A DNA stretch of 44,026 nucleotides, from the NCBI GenBank assembly GCA_005805375.1, contig SYMT01000317.1, forward strand, positions 1 to 44,026. The letters are read 5' to 3'. Under the pieces are notes generated by a model. That model was not told the DNA's origin. It worked only from the letters and a program-made list of their open reading frames with translations, and searched no databases. Both the position numbers and the translations under genes were made by a program. Source of the DNA: Actinomycetota bacterium (GTDB lineage Bacteria > Armatimonadota > SYMT01). Positions 7,511-15,371 of the stretch are shown piece by piece. The number at the start of each line of letters is the position of its first letter. Position 1 is the stretch's first letter.

Positions 7511-9766
7511 TCATTCTCTGGTCAGCATCTCGTCCAGGTTCAAGAGAGCGCGGGCAATGCTGATCCAGACGGCCGTTTCACAGGCTTCGTCCGGCCGGGC
7601 GGCGGGGCCGGCCAGGGTGGCCGCGGCGCCCGGGTCCGCGGCATAGATGCGCCGCAGATCGGCGAGCATCCGCTCCAGGGCGCTGCGTTCGGGTGGCGCT
7701 GGACGCCGCGCCAGGCAGCACTGAAAGGCATACTCAAGGGCGGCGGCGTCACCCGCAGGCGCCTCCGCCCGGACCCGGACGGCCATGCCCCGCGCGGCCT
7801 CCACGAAGAGCGGGTCGTTCAGCAGCGACAGCGCCTGCAGCGGCGTATTGGTGCGCGCCCGCCGGGTGCAGGTCACCGCGGCATCCGGGGCGTCAAACGT
7901 GGTCATCAACGGGTTCGGCAGATTGCGCTTAGTGAACTGGTAGAGGCTGCGTCGAAACAGCACATCGCCCCGGTCCGGTGTATAGCTGAGATCCAGCCGG
8001 AAAGCCACCTCGGCGGCCCCCTTCGGCAGCGGGGGACGAAAGCTGGGTCCGCCGATGTCTCGCCGCAGCAGTCCGCCGACGGCGAGCGCCGCATCGCGCA
8101 CGCTTTCCGCGTCCAGACGGAACCGCTGCTGCCGGGCGAGCAACCGATTGCGGGGGTCCAGCCGATCCAGTTCCGGGCGGCTGCGGGAAACCTGCCGGTA
8201 CGTGGACGAGGTCACGATCAATCGGATGAGACGCTTCACGGACCAGCCGAGAGCGAGGCGTGAGTTTTCCGTATCGCCCGCCGCCCGGTTCTCGGGCAAC
8301 GGCGCGGCGAATCCGGCCGCGAGCCAGTCAAGCAACTCCGGGTGGGACGGGGGCTCGCCCTTCAGCCCAAAGTCTTCCAGCGTCGGCGCCAGGCCCTGCC
8401 CGAAGAGGTGGCTCCACACACGGTTCGCCTGGACCCGGCCCGTGAGCGGATGGGACGGGTCCACCAGCCACCGGGCGAGATCGAGACGATCAGGGCGCGC
8501 GCCGCGTGGGCGGAGCGGCGGCAAGAACGCCGGCGTGGCGGGCTCGACCACCGCGCCCCGCTGCAGGAAGTCGCCCCGGAGATGGATGGCGGATTGGCGC
8601 CGCTCCCGGCTCCGTTCTTGGAGAGTCATGAGCCGCGCCTCGTTCGGCTTCGGCTCCGTCATGCGGTGGTCGCCGATGGTGGCTTTCCGCCGCCCGGTTC
8701 CTCCGTCTGCGGATTCGTAGTACGCCAGTACGGCCGCCTGCTGGGCGGCAGTGCGCTGGGCGGCAGGGGTTTGAAACGCGGGGCGCACGGCCGGCGGCAG
8801 GGTGTTCAGACGACCGGTCAGCGTCCGCTCGTACTCGGGAAGTGTCTGGCGCAGCCGGGCCCGATAGGCATCCAGATCCGCCTCAAGGTCCTTGAGCTGC
8901 GCCTCGTATGCCTTGCGGGACTGTTCGTAGACGAGACGGTCCTGTTCCGTCGGCGGCGCGGGCAGATCCGCTTCGTCGGCGTTGTTCCAGAAGGCGTAGA
9001 GCTGGAAGAATTCCTTCTGGCGGAGCGGATCGTACTTGTGATCGTGGCACTCCGCGCAGCCGACCGTCAGCCCCAGCCAGGCGGCGCCCATCGTGTTGAC
9101 GCGGTCCACGACGGCCTTCGTGCGGGACTCTTCCGGGTCGGCGCCCGCTTCCCGGTTCGTCAGGGTGTGGCGCTGGAAGCCGGTGGCGATCTGCTGCTCC
9201 ACGGTCGGATTCGGGAGGAGATCCCCGGCGAGTTGCTCCACGGTGAACTGATCGAACGGCAGGTCCTGATTCAGCGCTCGGATCACCCAGTCTCGCCAGC
9301 GCCAGGCGTAGGGCCGCAGGCGGTCCGGTCCGAAACCGTCGGTATCGCCATAGCGCGCCAGGTCCATCCAGTGCCGCGCCCAGCGCTCCCCAAAGTGGGG
9401 CGAAGCCAGCAGGCGATCCACCTGACGCTCCCACGCGTCGGACCGGCGATCCGCGACGAACCCGGCCACCTCCTCCGGCGTGGGCGGCAACCCGATCAGG
9501 TCCAGCGTCAACCGGCGCAGCAGCGTCGGCCGGTCCGCCTCCGGCGACGGGGCCAGCCTGCGGGCTTCCAGTTTCGCGAGCACGTAGGCGTCAATCGGGT
9601 TGCGCACCCACGCCGGCTGTCGCACCACCGGCGGCGTGCCTGCGACCGGAGTGCGATACGCCCAGTGCCGCTCCCCGGCGCCGCCCACGTGCCCGCCCGG
9701 GGCCGCGGCGGCGATCACCGGCAGCAGCCCGAGAACGCCGAACCGGGCGGCAGGCACCAGGCGCAT
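7511..9766 (-). CDS. Exported DUF1549/DUF1553 protein with c-type heme motif
   Basis: I place the start at ATG 9766 (MRLVPAARFGVLGLLPVIAAAA), which gives a signal peptide and 751 residues. The frame is open about 107 codons further upstream, but that stretch looks non-coding. The N-terminal half is DUF1549 (PSCyt2): HWAYRTPV, NPIDAYVLAKLEARRL, LTLDLIGLPPTPEEV and HWMDLARYGDTDGFG. A CAECH heme-binding motif occurs at residues 237-241. The C-terminal half is DUF1553 (PSD1): LARWLVDPSHPLTGRVQANR, then SSTYRQ and PLQALSLLNDPLFVEAAR. The family is implicated, by context only, in extracytoplasmic degradation or redox chemistry. It lacks the extra N-terminal cytochrome domain some relatives have. 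It pairs with the DUF1501 gene 10 bp downstream. Confidence 0.85.
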   Translation of the reverse strand: MRLVPAARFGVLGLLPVIAAAAPGGHVGGAGERHWAYRTPVAGTPPVVRQPAWVRNPIDAYVLAKLEARRLAPSPEADRPTLLRRLTLDLIGLPPTPEEVAGFVADRRSDAWERQVDRLLASPHFGERWARHWMDLARYGDTDGFGPDRLRPYAWRWRDWVIRALNQDLPFDQFTVEQLAGDLLPNPTVEQQIATGFQRHTLTNREAGADPEESRTKAVVDRVNTMGAAWLGLTVGCAECHDHKYDPLRQKEFFQLYAFWNNADEADLPAPPTEQDRLVYEQSRKAYEAQLKDLEADLDAYRARLRQTLPEYERTLTGRLNTLPPAVRPAFQTPAAQRTAAQQAAVLAYYESADGGTGRRKATIGDHRMTEPKPNEARLMTLQERSRERRQSAIHLRGDFLQRGAVVEPATPAFLPPLRPRGARPDRLDLARWLVDPSHPLTGRVQANRVWSHLFGQGLAPTLEDFGLKGEPPSHPELLDWLAAGFAAPLPENRAAGDTENSRLALGWSVKRLIRLIVTSSTYRQVSRSRPELDRLDPRNRLLARQQRFRLDAESVRDAALAVGGLLRRDIGGPSFRPPLPKGAAEVAFRLDLSYTPDRGDVLFRRSLYQFTKRNLPNPLMTTFDAPDAAVTCTRRARTNTPLQALSLLNDPLFVEAARGMAVRVRAEAPAGDAAALEYAFQCCLARRPAPPERSALERMLADLRRIYAADPGAAATLAGPAARPDEACETAVWISIARALLNLDEMLTRE

Positions 9767-10001
9767 GACCCATCCGACCCGCGCGCGTGAGCGAGCGGGA
9801 CCCGCCTGCCGCCACACTCGCTGCCCACGCCCCCCAGGCTCCGGGCGCGAGCACCCACCCAGGTCCGGCGGGCCGGCTCCAACGCCGGAGCGCCGGGTGT
9901 CTGCTGCAGCGGGCGGACCCTGCCGTTCCGCCGTTGCATGGCACGGCGCGGTTGCCGCGGCTCCTGGTGTGTCCCGTGTGCTCATGCTGTCGCCGGCTTC
10001 C

Positions 10002-10733
10002 TCATAGGCGTGACGGAAGAAGCACCAGATCGGGCACGTGGCAGCGGGCCGGCAGGCCGGCCACGAACAGGCAGGCTTCTGCGACATCTTCCGGCTGCAG
10101 CGCGTGCTGCATGACCTCCGGTGGAGTGGGAACCGGGCGCTTCAGAACCAACGGCGTGTCACACAGACCGGGATAGATGACGCAGGTGCGGATTCCGTGT
10201 GCTTTCTCCTCGGCCATCGTCCCGCCGGCGATCCCATCCAGTCCCGCCTTGGTCGCCTGGTAGGCAATGCCCGAGGCATCCGCTCGCTTCACCGCGCCGG
10301 TGGAGAGGTAGATAATGAGTCCGCCCCCCTGTTCCCGCAAGACCGGCACCAGTAGCTGAGTGCACTGGTAGGCGCCGGTGAGGTTGGTTCCCACCATCAG
10401 GTCCCAGGTGTCGGGCGTGAGCCGGTCGAGCGAACGGTCGGGGATATTGGTGCCGGTAGAATAGACGGTGATATCCACACGGCCGAAATGAGCGCGGGCC
10501 GCGTTCACCATCCCGCGCACCTGCTCCCGGTCCTGCACATCGCACGGCAATCCCAGCGCCGCCTGGCCCGACTCGGCGGCGATTTGCTCCCCCAATTCCT
10601 GAAGCAGCCCGGCGCGCCGTCCGGCAATCGCTACCGACGCGCCCTCGCGGGCAAACTGCAGCGCCGTCGCGCGCCCCATCCCACTGGTCGCTCCAATGAT
10701 GAGCGCCGTTTTTCCGGCCAGCCGACCTGCCAT
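10002..10733 (-). CDS. SDR family oxidoreductase
   Basis: This 243-residue short-chain dehydrogenase starts at ATG 10733 (MAGRLAGKTALIIGATSGMG). The open frame extends further upstream only through repeat DNA. The NAD(P) motif GATSGMG, the catalytic Ser in YLSTGAVKRA and Y-x3-K in AYQATKAGLDG are present. YSTGTN replaces the usual NNAG motif, which may affect cofactor or substrate use. DTPLVLKRP near the end resembles 3-oxoacyl-ACP reductase-like SDRs, but the substrate cannot be assigned. GGGAGG lies 12 bp upstream, rather far for an ideal ribosome-binding site. It precedes the DUF1549/1553 gene by 235 bp on the same strand. Confidence 0.8.
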   Translation of the reverse strand: MAGRLAGKTALIIGATSGMGRATALQFAREGASVAIAGRRAGLLQELGEQIAAESGQAALGLPCDVQDREQVRGMVNAARAHFGRVDITVYSTGTNIPDRSLDRLTPDTWDLMVGTNLTGAYQCTQLLVPVLREQGGGLIIYLSTGAVKRADASGIAYQATKAGLDGIAGGTMAEEKAHGIRTCVIYPGLCDTPLVLKRPVPTPPEVMQHALQPEDVAEACLFVAGLPARCHVPDLVLLPSRL

Positions 10734-10805
10734 GGTATTGATTGACCTCCCATTTCTGGGATGGTTCCCGCAACGGCCGTCTCTGTCCTTCCTCGTCGAC
10801 CGGAG

Positions 10806-10830
10806 GCCGGCAAGATGCCGGGGTTCCCGG
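10806..10830 (+). repeat. Dispersed hairpin repeat copy
   Basis: GCCGGCAAGATGCCGGG followed by GTTCCCGG. The outer pair of the stem is mismatched here. It lies in the 421-bp space between divergent genes (SDR at 10733 and the kelch protein at 11155). That space holds no gene, only repeats. Confidence 0.8.
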
Positions 10831-10880
10831 CTCGGGCGCGCCAGCCCAGCGTTGCGGGGCGCACGTCCCGACGCCCGGAG

Positions 10881-10914
10881 TTTCCACCGCAGAGGACGCA
10901 GAGGATCGCAGAGG
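10881..10914 (+). repeat. Short GCAGAGGA-type triplicated repeat
   Basis: TTTCCACC is followed by three near-copies of GCAGAGGA(C/TC) (10889-10914). From memory, similar CTCTGCG-rich low-complexity elements occur widely between genes of environmental bacteria. No function is known to me. Confidence 0.5.
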
Positions 10915-10972
10915 GACATCCGACCGGCGCCGGCGCTACTGCCGGCGTCCGGGAATCCGCCGGCGCGCCCGA

Positions 10973-11085
10973 GCCGGCAAGATGCCGGCGTTCCCGGGGT
11001 GGATTGCGCGTTGGAGGCCGGCAAGATGCTGGCGTTCTCGGGGTGGATTGCGCGCCGGAGGCCGGCAAGATGCCGGTGGTCCTGG
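10973..11085 (+). repeat. Three hairpin-repeat copies spaced 44 bp apart
   Basis: Copies start at 10973, 11017 and 11061, each GCCGGC-AAGAT-G(C/T)CGG(C/T)-like. The 19 bases between copies (GGGTGGATTGCGCG plus GGAG) are also nearly identical, so this is a tandem array of a 44-bp unit. It lies just upstream of the kelch-protein gene. Confidence 0.85.
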
Positions 11086-11154
11086 GGTGGATCGCGTGCA
11101 GGAAGGAGCGCCCCGCAGCGTGAACCATGCGATGACATCACAAAGGATTTCCCG

Positions 11155-12525
11155 ATGTTCCGGTTTCGCCTCTCTCTCGTCGCCATGCTCGCCTTGCTCA
11201 TCCCGGTCCTCGCCTCAGAGGGCTCCCGCTCCGAATCGGAGTGCGGAGACTCCAAAGAGTCCCCGCTGCTCTCTCCCGTGGGAGGCGAGCGCTGGGCTGC
11301 CGGGAGCCGGCATCTACTCCGCTGGAACCCGGCGTCATTTCCCTCGGGCGCCACGGTTCGCATCGCGAGTTCGACCGACGACGGCAAGACGTGGTCGGAA
11401 CAGGCTCCGGCGGCGCCGAACACCGGCCGCTACGTCTGGAAGGTGCCGGATGCACCCGGCGGCCGCGGGCGCGTTCGCCTCTCCGCGGGCAGCATCACTA
11501 TCGGGAACTCTCGGGCGTTCCCTATTCTCCCCTCCCAGGAACGGACCGACTACCGCTGGGAACGGGTCACGCTCAACGCGCCGTTTGCCCCGCGTGACGG
11601 CGCCGGAGCGCTGAGCTATCGGGGGAAGATGTGGTTCCTGGGCGGCTGGAATCCCAATGACAAGCGTCACTTTCCCCGCATCTGCAACAACGAGGTCTGG
11701 AGCAGCGCGGACGGCGCCCAGTGGGAACTCGTGAAGCCGAACACATTCCTCGACCGCTCCTTCGATGCAGCGAGCGATTGGGAAGGACGGCATACGGCCG
11801 GCTACGTGGTCCATGAGAACCGCATGTGGATTGTGGGCGGGGACGTGAACCAGGGCCATTACCACTTCGACGTGTGGAATTCCGAGGACGGGAAAAGCTG
11901 GAACCTCGTCAACCGCGGGCGCCCGGTGCCGTGGGGCCCCCGAGCCCTGCACTACACGGCGGCCTATCGCGGACGCATCTGGGTGCTGGGCGGGCAGACG
12001 GTACCGCAGATGGCCGCTTCACCGGAGGCGATCCACCGTGACGTCTGGACTTCTAAGGACGGTGTGGACTGGGAGAAAATCGAACCCCAGGAGCCCTGCT
12101 GGTCGCCCCGGGGGATGATCGGGGGCAGCGCCGTCCATCGCGGGCGCTTGTGGGTGCTGGGAGGCGGCACCTACGATACCCCGAAGTATCCTGCCCGCAA
12201 TTATTACTCCGATGTCTGGAGCACCCGCGATGGCGTCCGCTGGACCCGGCACACCGAGGCCGCCCCGTGGGAGCCTCGTCAGTACCACGACGTAGCCGCC
12301 TGGGACGACCGCCTCTGGGTGATGGAAGGCTACGCGCGCGCCAACCGCAACGACGTCTGGTATTCCAGCGATGGCGTGAACTGGTACGAGCTCCCCAACA
12401 CGCCCTGGAAGCCGCGCCACGCCGCCAGTGTCTTCGTCCACAACGGCTCCCTGTGGATGGTGGCGGGGAACAACATGGAGCCGGACGTCTGGAAACTGGT
12501 CCCGGCGGTGAAGAAGACCCCGTAG
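11155..12525 (+). CDS. Exported kelch-like beta-propeller protein
   Basis: This 456-residue protein starts at ATG 11155 with AAGGA seven bases upstream. The frame is open 5' of this but crosses repeat DNA. A signal peptide occupies about residues 1-21 (FRLSLVAMLALLIPVLA). A first beta-rich domain (about 35-120) contains a WNPASFPSGATVRIASSTD strand pattern followed by DGKTW. Then come five to six repeats of about 50-60 residues with the kelch/galactose-oxidase pattern: a hydrophobic strand ending in W(F/I/V)(L/V)GG, followed by V-W-(S/N)-(S/T)-x-DG-x-W. Examples are MWFLGGWN, MWIVGGDV, IWVLGGQT and LWVLGGGT. It probably folds as an extracytoplasmic propeller. The ligand is unknown and no catalytic residues are evident. 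Confidence 0.8.
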   Translation: MFRFRLSLVAMLALLIPVLASEGSRSESECGDSKESPLLSPVGGERWAAGSRHLLRWNPASFPSGATVRIASSTDDGKTWSEQAPAAPNTGRYVWKVPDAPGGRGRVRLSAGSITIGNSRAFPILPSQERTDYRWERVTLNAPFAPRDGAGALSYRGKMWFLGGWNPNDKRHFPRICNNEVWSSADGAQWELVKPNTFLDRSFDAASDWEGRHTAGYVVHENRMWIVGGDVNQGHYHFDVWNSEDGKSWNLVNRGRPVPWGPRALHYTAAYRGRIWVLGGQTVPQMAASPEAIHRDVWTSKDGVDWEKIEPQEPCWSPRGMIGGSAVHRGRLWVLGGGTYDTPKYPARNYYSDVWSTRDGVRWTRHTEAAPWEPRQYHDVAAWDDRLWVMEGYARANRNDVWYSSDGVNWYELPNTPWKPRHAASVFVHNGSLWMVAGNNMEPDVWKLVPAVKKTP

Positions 12526-12531
12526 CGGACG

Positions 12532-12578
12532 CGGAGTTCGGTGTGCCGGCGCCCATGGGGCGTCTCCGAACTCCGTTT
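12532..12578 (+). terminator. Intrinsic terminator after the kelch-protein gene
   Basis: CGGAGTTCGG (12532-12541) pairs perfectly with CCGAACTCCG (12566-12575), enclosing a nested GGCGCCC-atg-GGGCG pairing and followed by TTT. It begins 6 bases after the stop codon. The T-tract is short. Confidence 0.6.
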
Positions 12579-12812
12579 CGGAGCGTTCCCCGGCCCCACC
12601 GTCATTAGAACGGAGCGCCATCCCATCTCCCGGCCCGGGTTGCTGAGGACGCACAACGTACGCGATGCTGTGGGGGTGGGCGTGACGTGGTGCGATGCAA
12701 TGGGTTCCCGCTGCCCGACCGCAGAAGAAGTTTCCCCGCCCGATCGGATGCAGAACGTGGCCCGCCTTGCTCACGCCCGTACGTTCACGGGCGCGAGCAA
12801 GGCGGAGCGCGG

Positions 12813-12924
12813 GCCGGCAAGATGCCGGCGTTCCCGGGGCGGAGGGAAGGAAAGCGTGGAGAGGAGTGAGGAATGAGTGAGGCCTGCACTCGTTTCTCAC
12901 TCCTCCCTGGCCCGGCGTTCCCGG
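12813..12924 (+). repeat. Composite palindromic repeat, copy A (112 bp)
   Basis: The element starts with a perfect GCCGGC-AAGAT-GCCGGC hairpin plus GTTCCCGGGG. A purine-rich GGAGGGAAGGAAAG stretch follows, then GAGGAGTGAG and its inverted partner CTCACTCCTC about 30 bases apart, and it ends with CCCGGCGTTCCCGG. A near-identical copy lies in the opposite orientation at 14325-14449, so the two bracket the gene at 12955-14136. The rest of the 429-bp space between 12525 and 12955 holds a terminator and a small CGCCCGT/ACGGGCG hairpin (near 12773), but no gene. Confidence 0.85.
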
Positions 12925-12954
12925 AGCTTCCGCGGACGCGAGCGAGAGGTGGTC

Positions 12955-14136
12955 CTACTCCGACACGTCCTTTGCTACCAGGGGGACGAGCGGGCGGGTG
13001 CCCGTCGGGCGCCAGGGGACGCGGTCGTAGCTCCGGTAGGCCAAGTCCAGGTGCGGGGTTTCGACCCGCGTGTGGCCCCGGTAACGGGACTCGAGGCCTG
13101 CTTCCAGAATGCCGCTGGTGAGGAGGGTGCGTTCGACCGGGTACGAGGCCACGCCGGTGACGAACATTTCTTCGACGTTCAGGCTCAGGTAGCTGAAGTG
13201 GGCGTGGGGAGATCCGGGCTGGAGGAAAAACTCCGTGCCGTAAATCGTGCCCTCGCTCCGGCAGGCGAACGCGAGATCGGTGACGTAGCCGTTCAGCATG
13301 AGCGCAGCCCCGCGGGTGCCGTCGCGGTACTCGACCAGGAAGATCGCTGGATTTGCACAGTGCTGCTCCATCGGTCCTTCCGGCTTCTTCTCGATCGGAG
13401 CACAGGCTGCCTCAGCCACTTCGCGGGACCAGAGCCCATCGCGGGCGGCCTGCCACACGGCCTCCCCCTCCAGGCAGGTGACCGCGGCGACTCCGGTCTC
13501 TCCTCCGGTGCGGCGCTCCACCATGCATTGGAGCGTCTCCAGCGTATGGAATCCGTAGATATCCAGGCCGGAAAAGCCGATCGCCACCGCTTCCTCTACC
13601 GGCGTATCGAGTGCCAGTTCGAGCCAGGGGTTGCGCCAGCCGAGCGGCAGCGATGAACCGGCCATGAACGGCGCTCCCAGTTCGCGGGCGCGGTCATACA
13701 TCCACTTCGCGTCGTGCCAGTTCCAGGAGAGGTGCTTGTCGTTGAAGATCGGGACAGCCCGCTTGCTGGTGGCGAAGACGCCGCAGATCTGTTCCATGAA
13801 AAACTTGCGCGGGAAGAGTTGCTGTTCGCGTTCGTTCCAGGCGTAATCGCCGTGTTCGCCGATGAGGAGCACCCCATCCACAGCCAGTTCTTTCCCCCCC
13901 TGGGTCAGTGCCTTGACGATGCTGGGGTAGATCGGCACGTTGTGCTTGGCGGCGATGCCGCGCGCCAGGTCATTCTCGGCGAACTGATCCACATACATCG
14001 AGACCACGTCCACGCGAGGGGGAAGCACCCCGGCGTCCGTGGGAAAGCCTTCGAGGAACTTGGTGACGACAACGTCCGCGTGGGAGTGCGGGAAGTAGAC
14101 CGTGACAATGGCGGCGATGCGTTTGCGGTTGGACAT
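12955..14136 (-). CDS. Conserved protein of unknown function
   Basis: This 393-residue protein has no signal peptide or membrane segment. I recall close homologues of the same layout in Planctomycetota-like and Acidobacteria-like genomes, always uncharacterised: an N-terminus like RIAAIVTVYFPHSHADVVV, then VDVVSMYVDQ, VDGVLLIGEHGDYAWNE, VPIFNDKHLSWNWHDAKWMY, FMAGSSLPLGWRNPW and TLETLQCMVERRTGGETGV. The first 200 residues look like a Rossmann-type alpha/beta domain, broadly reminiscent of Gfo/Idh-like oxidoreductases but without a clear GxGxxG. The strongly conserved His/Asp-rich loops suggest an enzyme. The gene is bracketed by inverted copies of a 112-125 bp repeat. Confidence 0.75.
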   Translation of the reverse strand: MSNRKRIAAIVTVYFPHSHADVVVTKFLEGFPTDAGVLPPRVDVVSMYVDQFAENDLARGIAAKHNVPIYPSIVKALTQGGKELAVDGVLLIGEHGDYAWNEREQQLFPRKFFMEQICGVFATSKRAVPIFNDKHLSWNWHDAKWMYDRARELGAPFMAGSSLPLGWRNPWLELALDTPVEEAVAIGFSGLDIYGFHTLETLQCMVERRTGGETGVAAVTCLEGEAVWQAARDGLWSREVAEAACAPIEKKPEGPMEQHCANPAIFLVEYRDGTRGAALMLNGYVTDLAFACRSEGTIYGTEFFLQPGSPHAHFSYLSLNVEEMFVTGVASYPVERTLLTSGILEAGLESRYRGHTRVETPHLDLAYRSYDRVPWRPTGTRPLVPLVAKDVSE

Positions 14137-14324
14137 GGCGGGTTGCGGGAATCGGTGCGCGGTAGAGCGCTGGGTCGAACGGCGATGACTATCACACCGC
14201 TTGTTGTCCTTGGGGGCCCCCGACTCCTCGTCGTCTTGCGGCCGGCTGTTCCCGCTGCAGTCTCACTCGTCGCCATCGCGCATCTCAGCCCCAGCCGGCG
14301 CCGAGTTCAACCGGCAGTTTCGCC

Positions 14325-14449
14325 CCGGGAACGCCGGGCCAGAGAGGAGTGAGTATAGAGGAGTGAGCAACGCGTGCAGGCCCTCACTCATGCCTCACTC
14401 CTCTCCGCTCTTTCCTTCCCTCCGCCCCGGGAACGCCGGCATCTTGCCG
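14325..14449 (-). repeat. Composite palindromic repeat, copy B (125 bp, inverted)
   Basis: This is the reverse complement of the element at 12813-12924, alignable from the GCCGGC hairpin (14433-14449) through GGAGGGAAGGAAAG and GAGGAGTGAGG to CCCGGCGTTCCCGG. The main difference is an extra copy of the ACTCACTCCTCT segment. The 373 bases between 14136 and 14510 contain this element and one further hairpin copy, with no gene. Confidence 0.85.
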
Positions 14450-14466
14450 GCCTGCACGACCGGGCA

Positions 14467-14483
14467 GTCCGGCAAGATGCCGG
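14467..14483 (+). repeat. Hairpin repeat copy with compensatory change
   Basis: TCCGGC-AAGAT-GCCGGA. The outermost G-C pair of the family consensus is replaced by T-A, so the stem remains perfectly paired. Confidence 0.8.
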
Positions 14484-14509
14484 ATGTGAGCCGGGCATGC
14501 CGCGGGCAG

Positions 14510-15343
14510 CTACTCGAAGAGCGCCAGCCAGTCCGCGTGGCTGCGGGCGACGCGGTCCGGGTGCGCGCGGCTCCGTGCGAGGAAGCCGGGGACGTTGTCG
14601 CGGCCCGTGGGACGCGCGGGGTCGGAGAAGCGCAGGTCCAGGCTCCAGCGCACTCGGTCGGACGTATTCGGGATGGACCGGTGGACGGTTTTGTGCTGGA
14701 TCAGGAGTGCTCCGCCCACGGCGACAGGGCAATCGGCAATCGTGTGGGGCGGCAGATTCTCGGCGCGAATCCCGAGATAGCCGTCCACGTGCTCGTGGGG
14801 GATCAGGCCCCACCGGTGGCTGCCGGGGATCACCTGGAGCGCTCCGGATTCCATCGGCGCGTCCACCAACGGAATCCAGAAGTTCACCATGAACGTCTCG
14901 TCCGCGTCCGGTTCGAGGTAGCCCAGATCCTGATGCCAGGGAACGACCGTGGCGGCGTGGTCGGGGAGCTTGGCGCGCGTGTTGAACTGCGGGTGCGCGA
15001 GGATCTCTGGTCCGATGAACGCTTCGGCGACATCCAGCAGCGCCGGGTGTGTGAAGACGCGGAAGAGCCCCGCGGTCTTGTGATGCTTCCCCTGTACGGC
15101 GCGCCAGAAGTCGTTGGGGCGGAGCGAGTCACGATACAGCAGGGCGAGGCGGCGGTCGAAGGGGGCATCGGCATGCAGTTCGTGCAGGAGGCCGTCCGCC
15201 TGCTGCTCGCGCGCGAGGGCGTCAATGACTGCTTCGAATTCCCCGATCAGCGGTTGGAGGTCTTCTACGGGGAGCAGGTCCGGGAGAATGAGAAACCCGT
15301 CCTGCAGGGTACGCTCCCGGTCTTTCGGTTGTAGGATTGGCAT
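14510..15343 (-). CDS. Phytanoyl-CoA dioxygenase (PhyH) family protein
   Basis: This 277-residue Fe(II)/2-oxoglutarate-dependent oxygenase of the PhyH family hydroxylates a small organic substrate in the cytoplasm. The iron ligands are visible: H137 and D139 in VVPWHQDLGYLEPD, and H221 in HKTVHRSIPNTS, with R229 or R232 behind it for 2-oxoglutarate. FMVNFWIPLVDAPMESGALQ, followed by VIPGSHRWG, is the standard core. Length is typical. The physiological substrate cannot be read from sequence. The family ranges from lipid to secondary-metabolite hydroxylases. It starts 28 bp after the NUDIX gene and probably closes the operon begun at 17157. Confidence 0.85.
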   Translation of the reverse strand: MPILQPKDRERTLQDGFLILPDLLPVEDLQPLIGEFEAVIDALAREQQADGLLHELHADAPFDRRLALLYRDSLRPNDFWRAVQGKHHKTAGLFRVFTHPALLDVAEAFIGPEILAHPQFNTRAKLPDHAATVVPWHQDLGYLEPDADETFMVNFWIPLVDAPMESGALQVIPGSHRWGLIPHEHVDGYLGIRAENLPPHTIADCPVAVGGALLIQHKTVHRSIPNTSDRVRWSLDLRFSDPARPTGRDNVPGFLARSRAHPDRVARSHADWLALFE

Positions 15344-15371
15344 GGGCGTCGCTTCTCGAATTCGGGCGCCG

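Noticed and set aside
10973-11085. Possible short CRISPR array (three repeats at 44-bp spacing)
   Set aside because: The spacers are nearly identical to one another, the repeat is a simple dispersed hairpin found singly elsewhere, and no cas genes are present.
10734-11423. N-terminal extension of the SDR at 10002 up to position 11423
   Set aside because: The extension translates the hairpin repeats and runs antisense to the kelch-protein signal peptide. The SDR fold begins at the Met at 10733.
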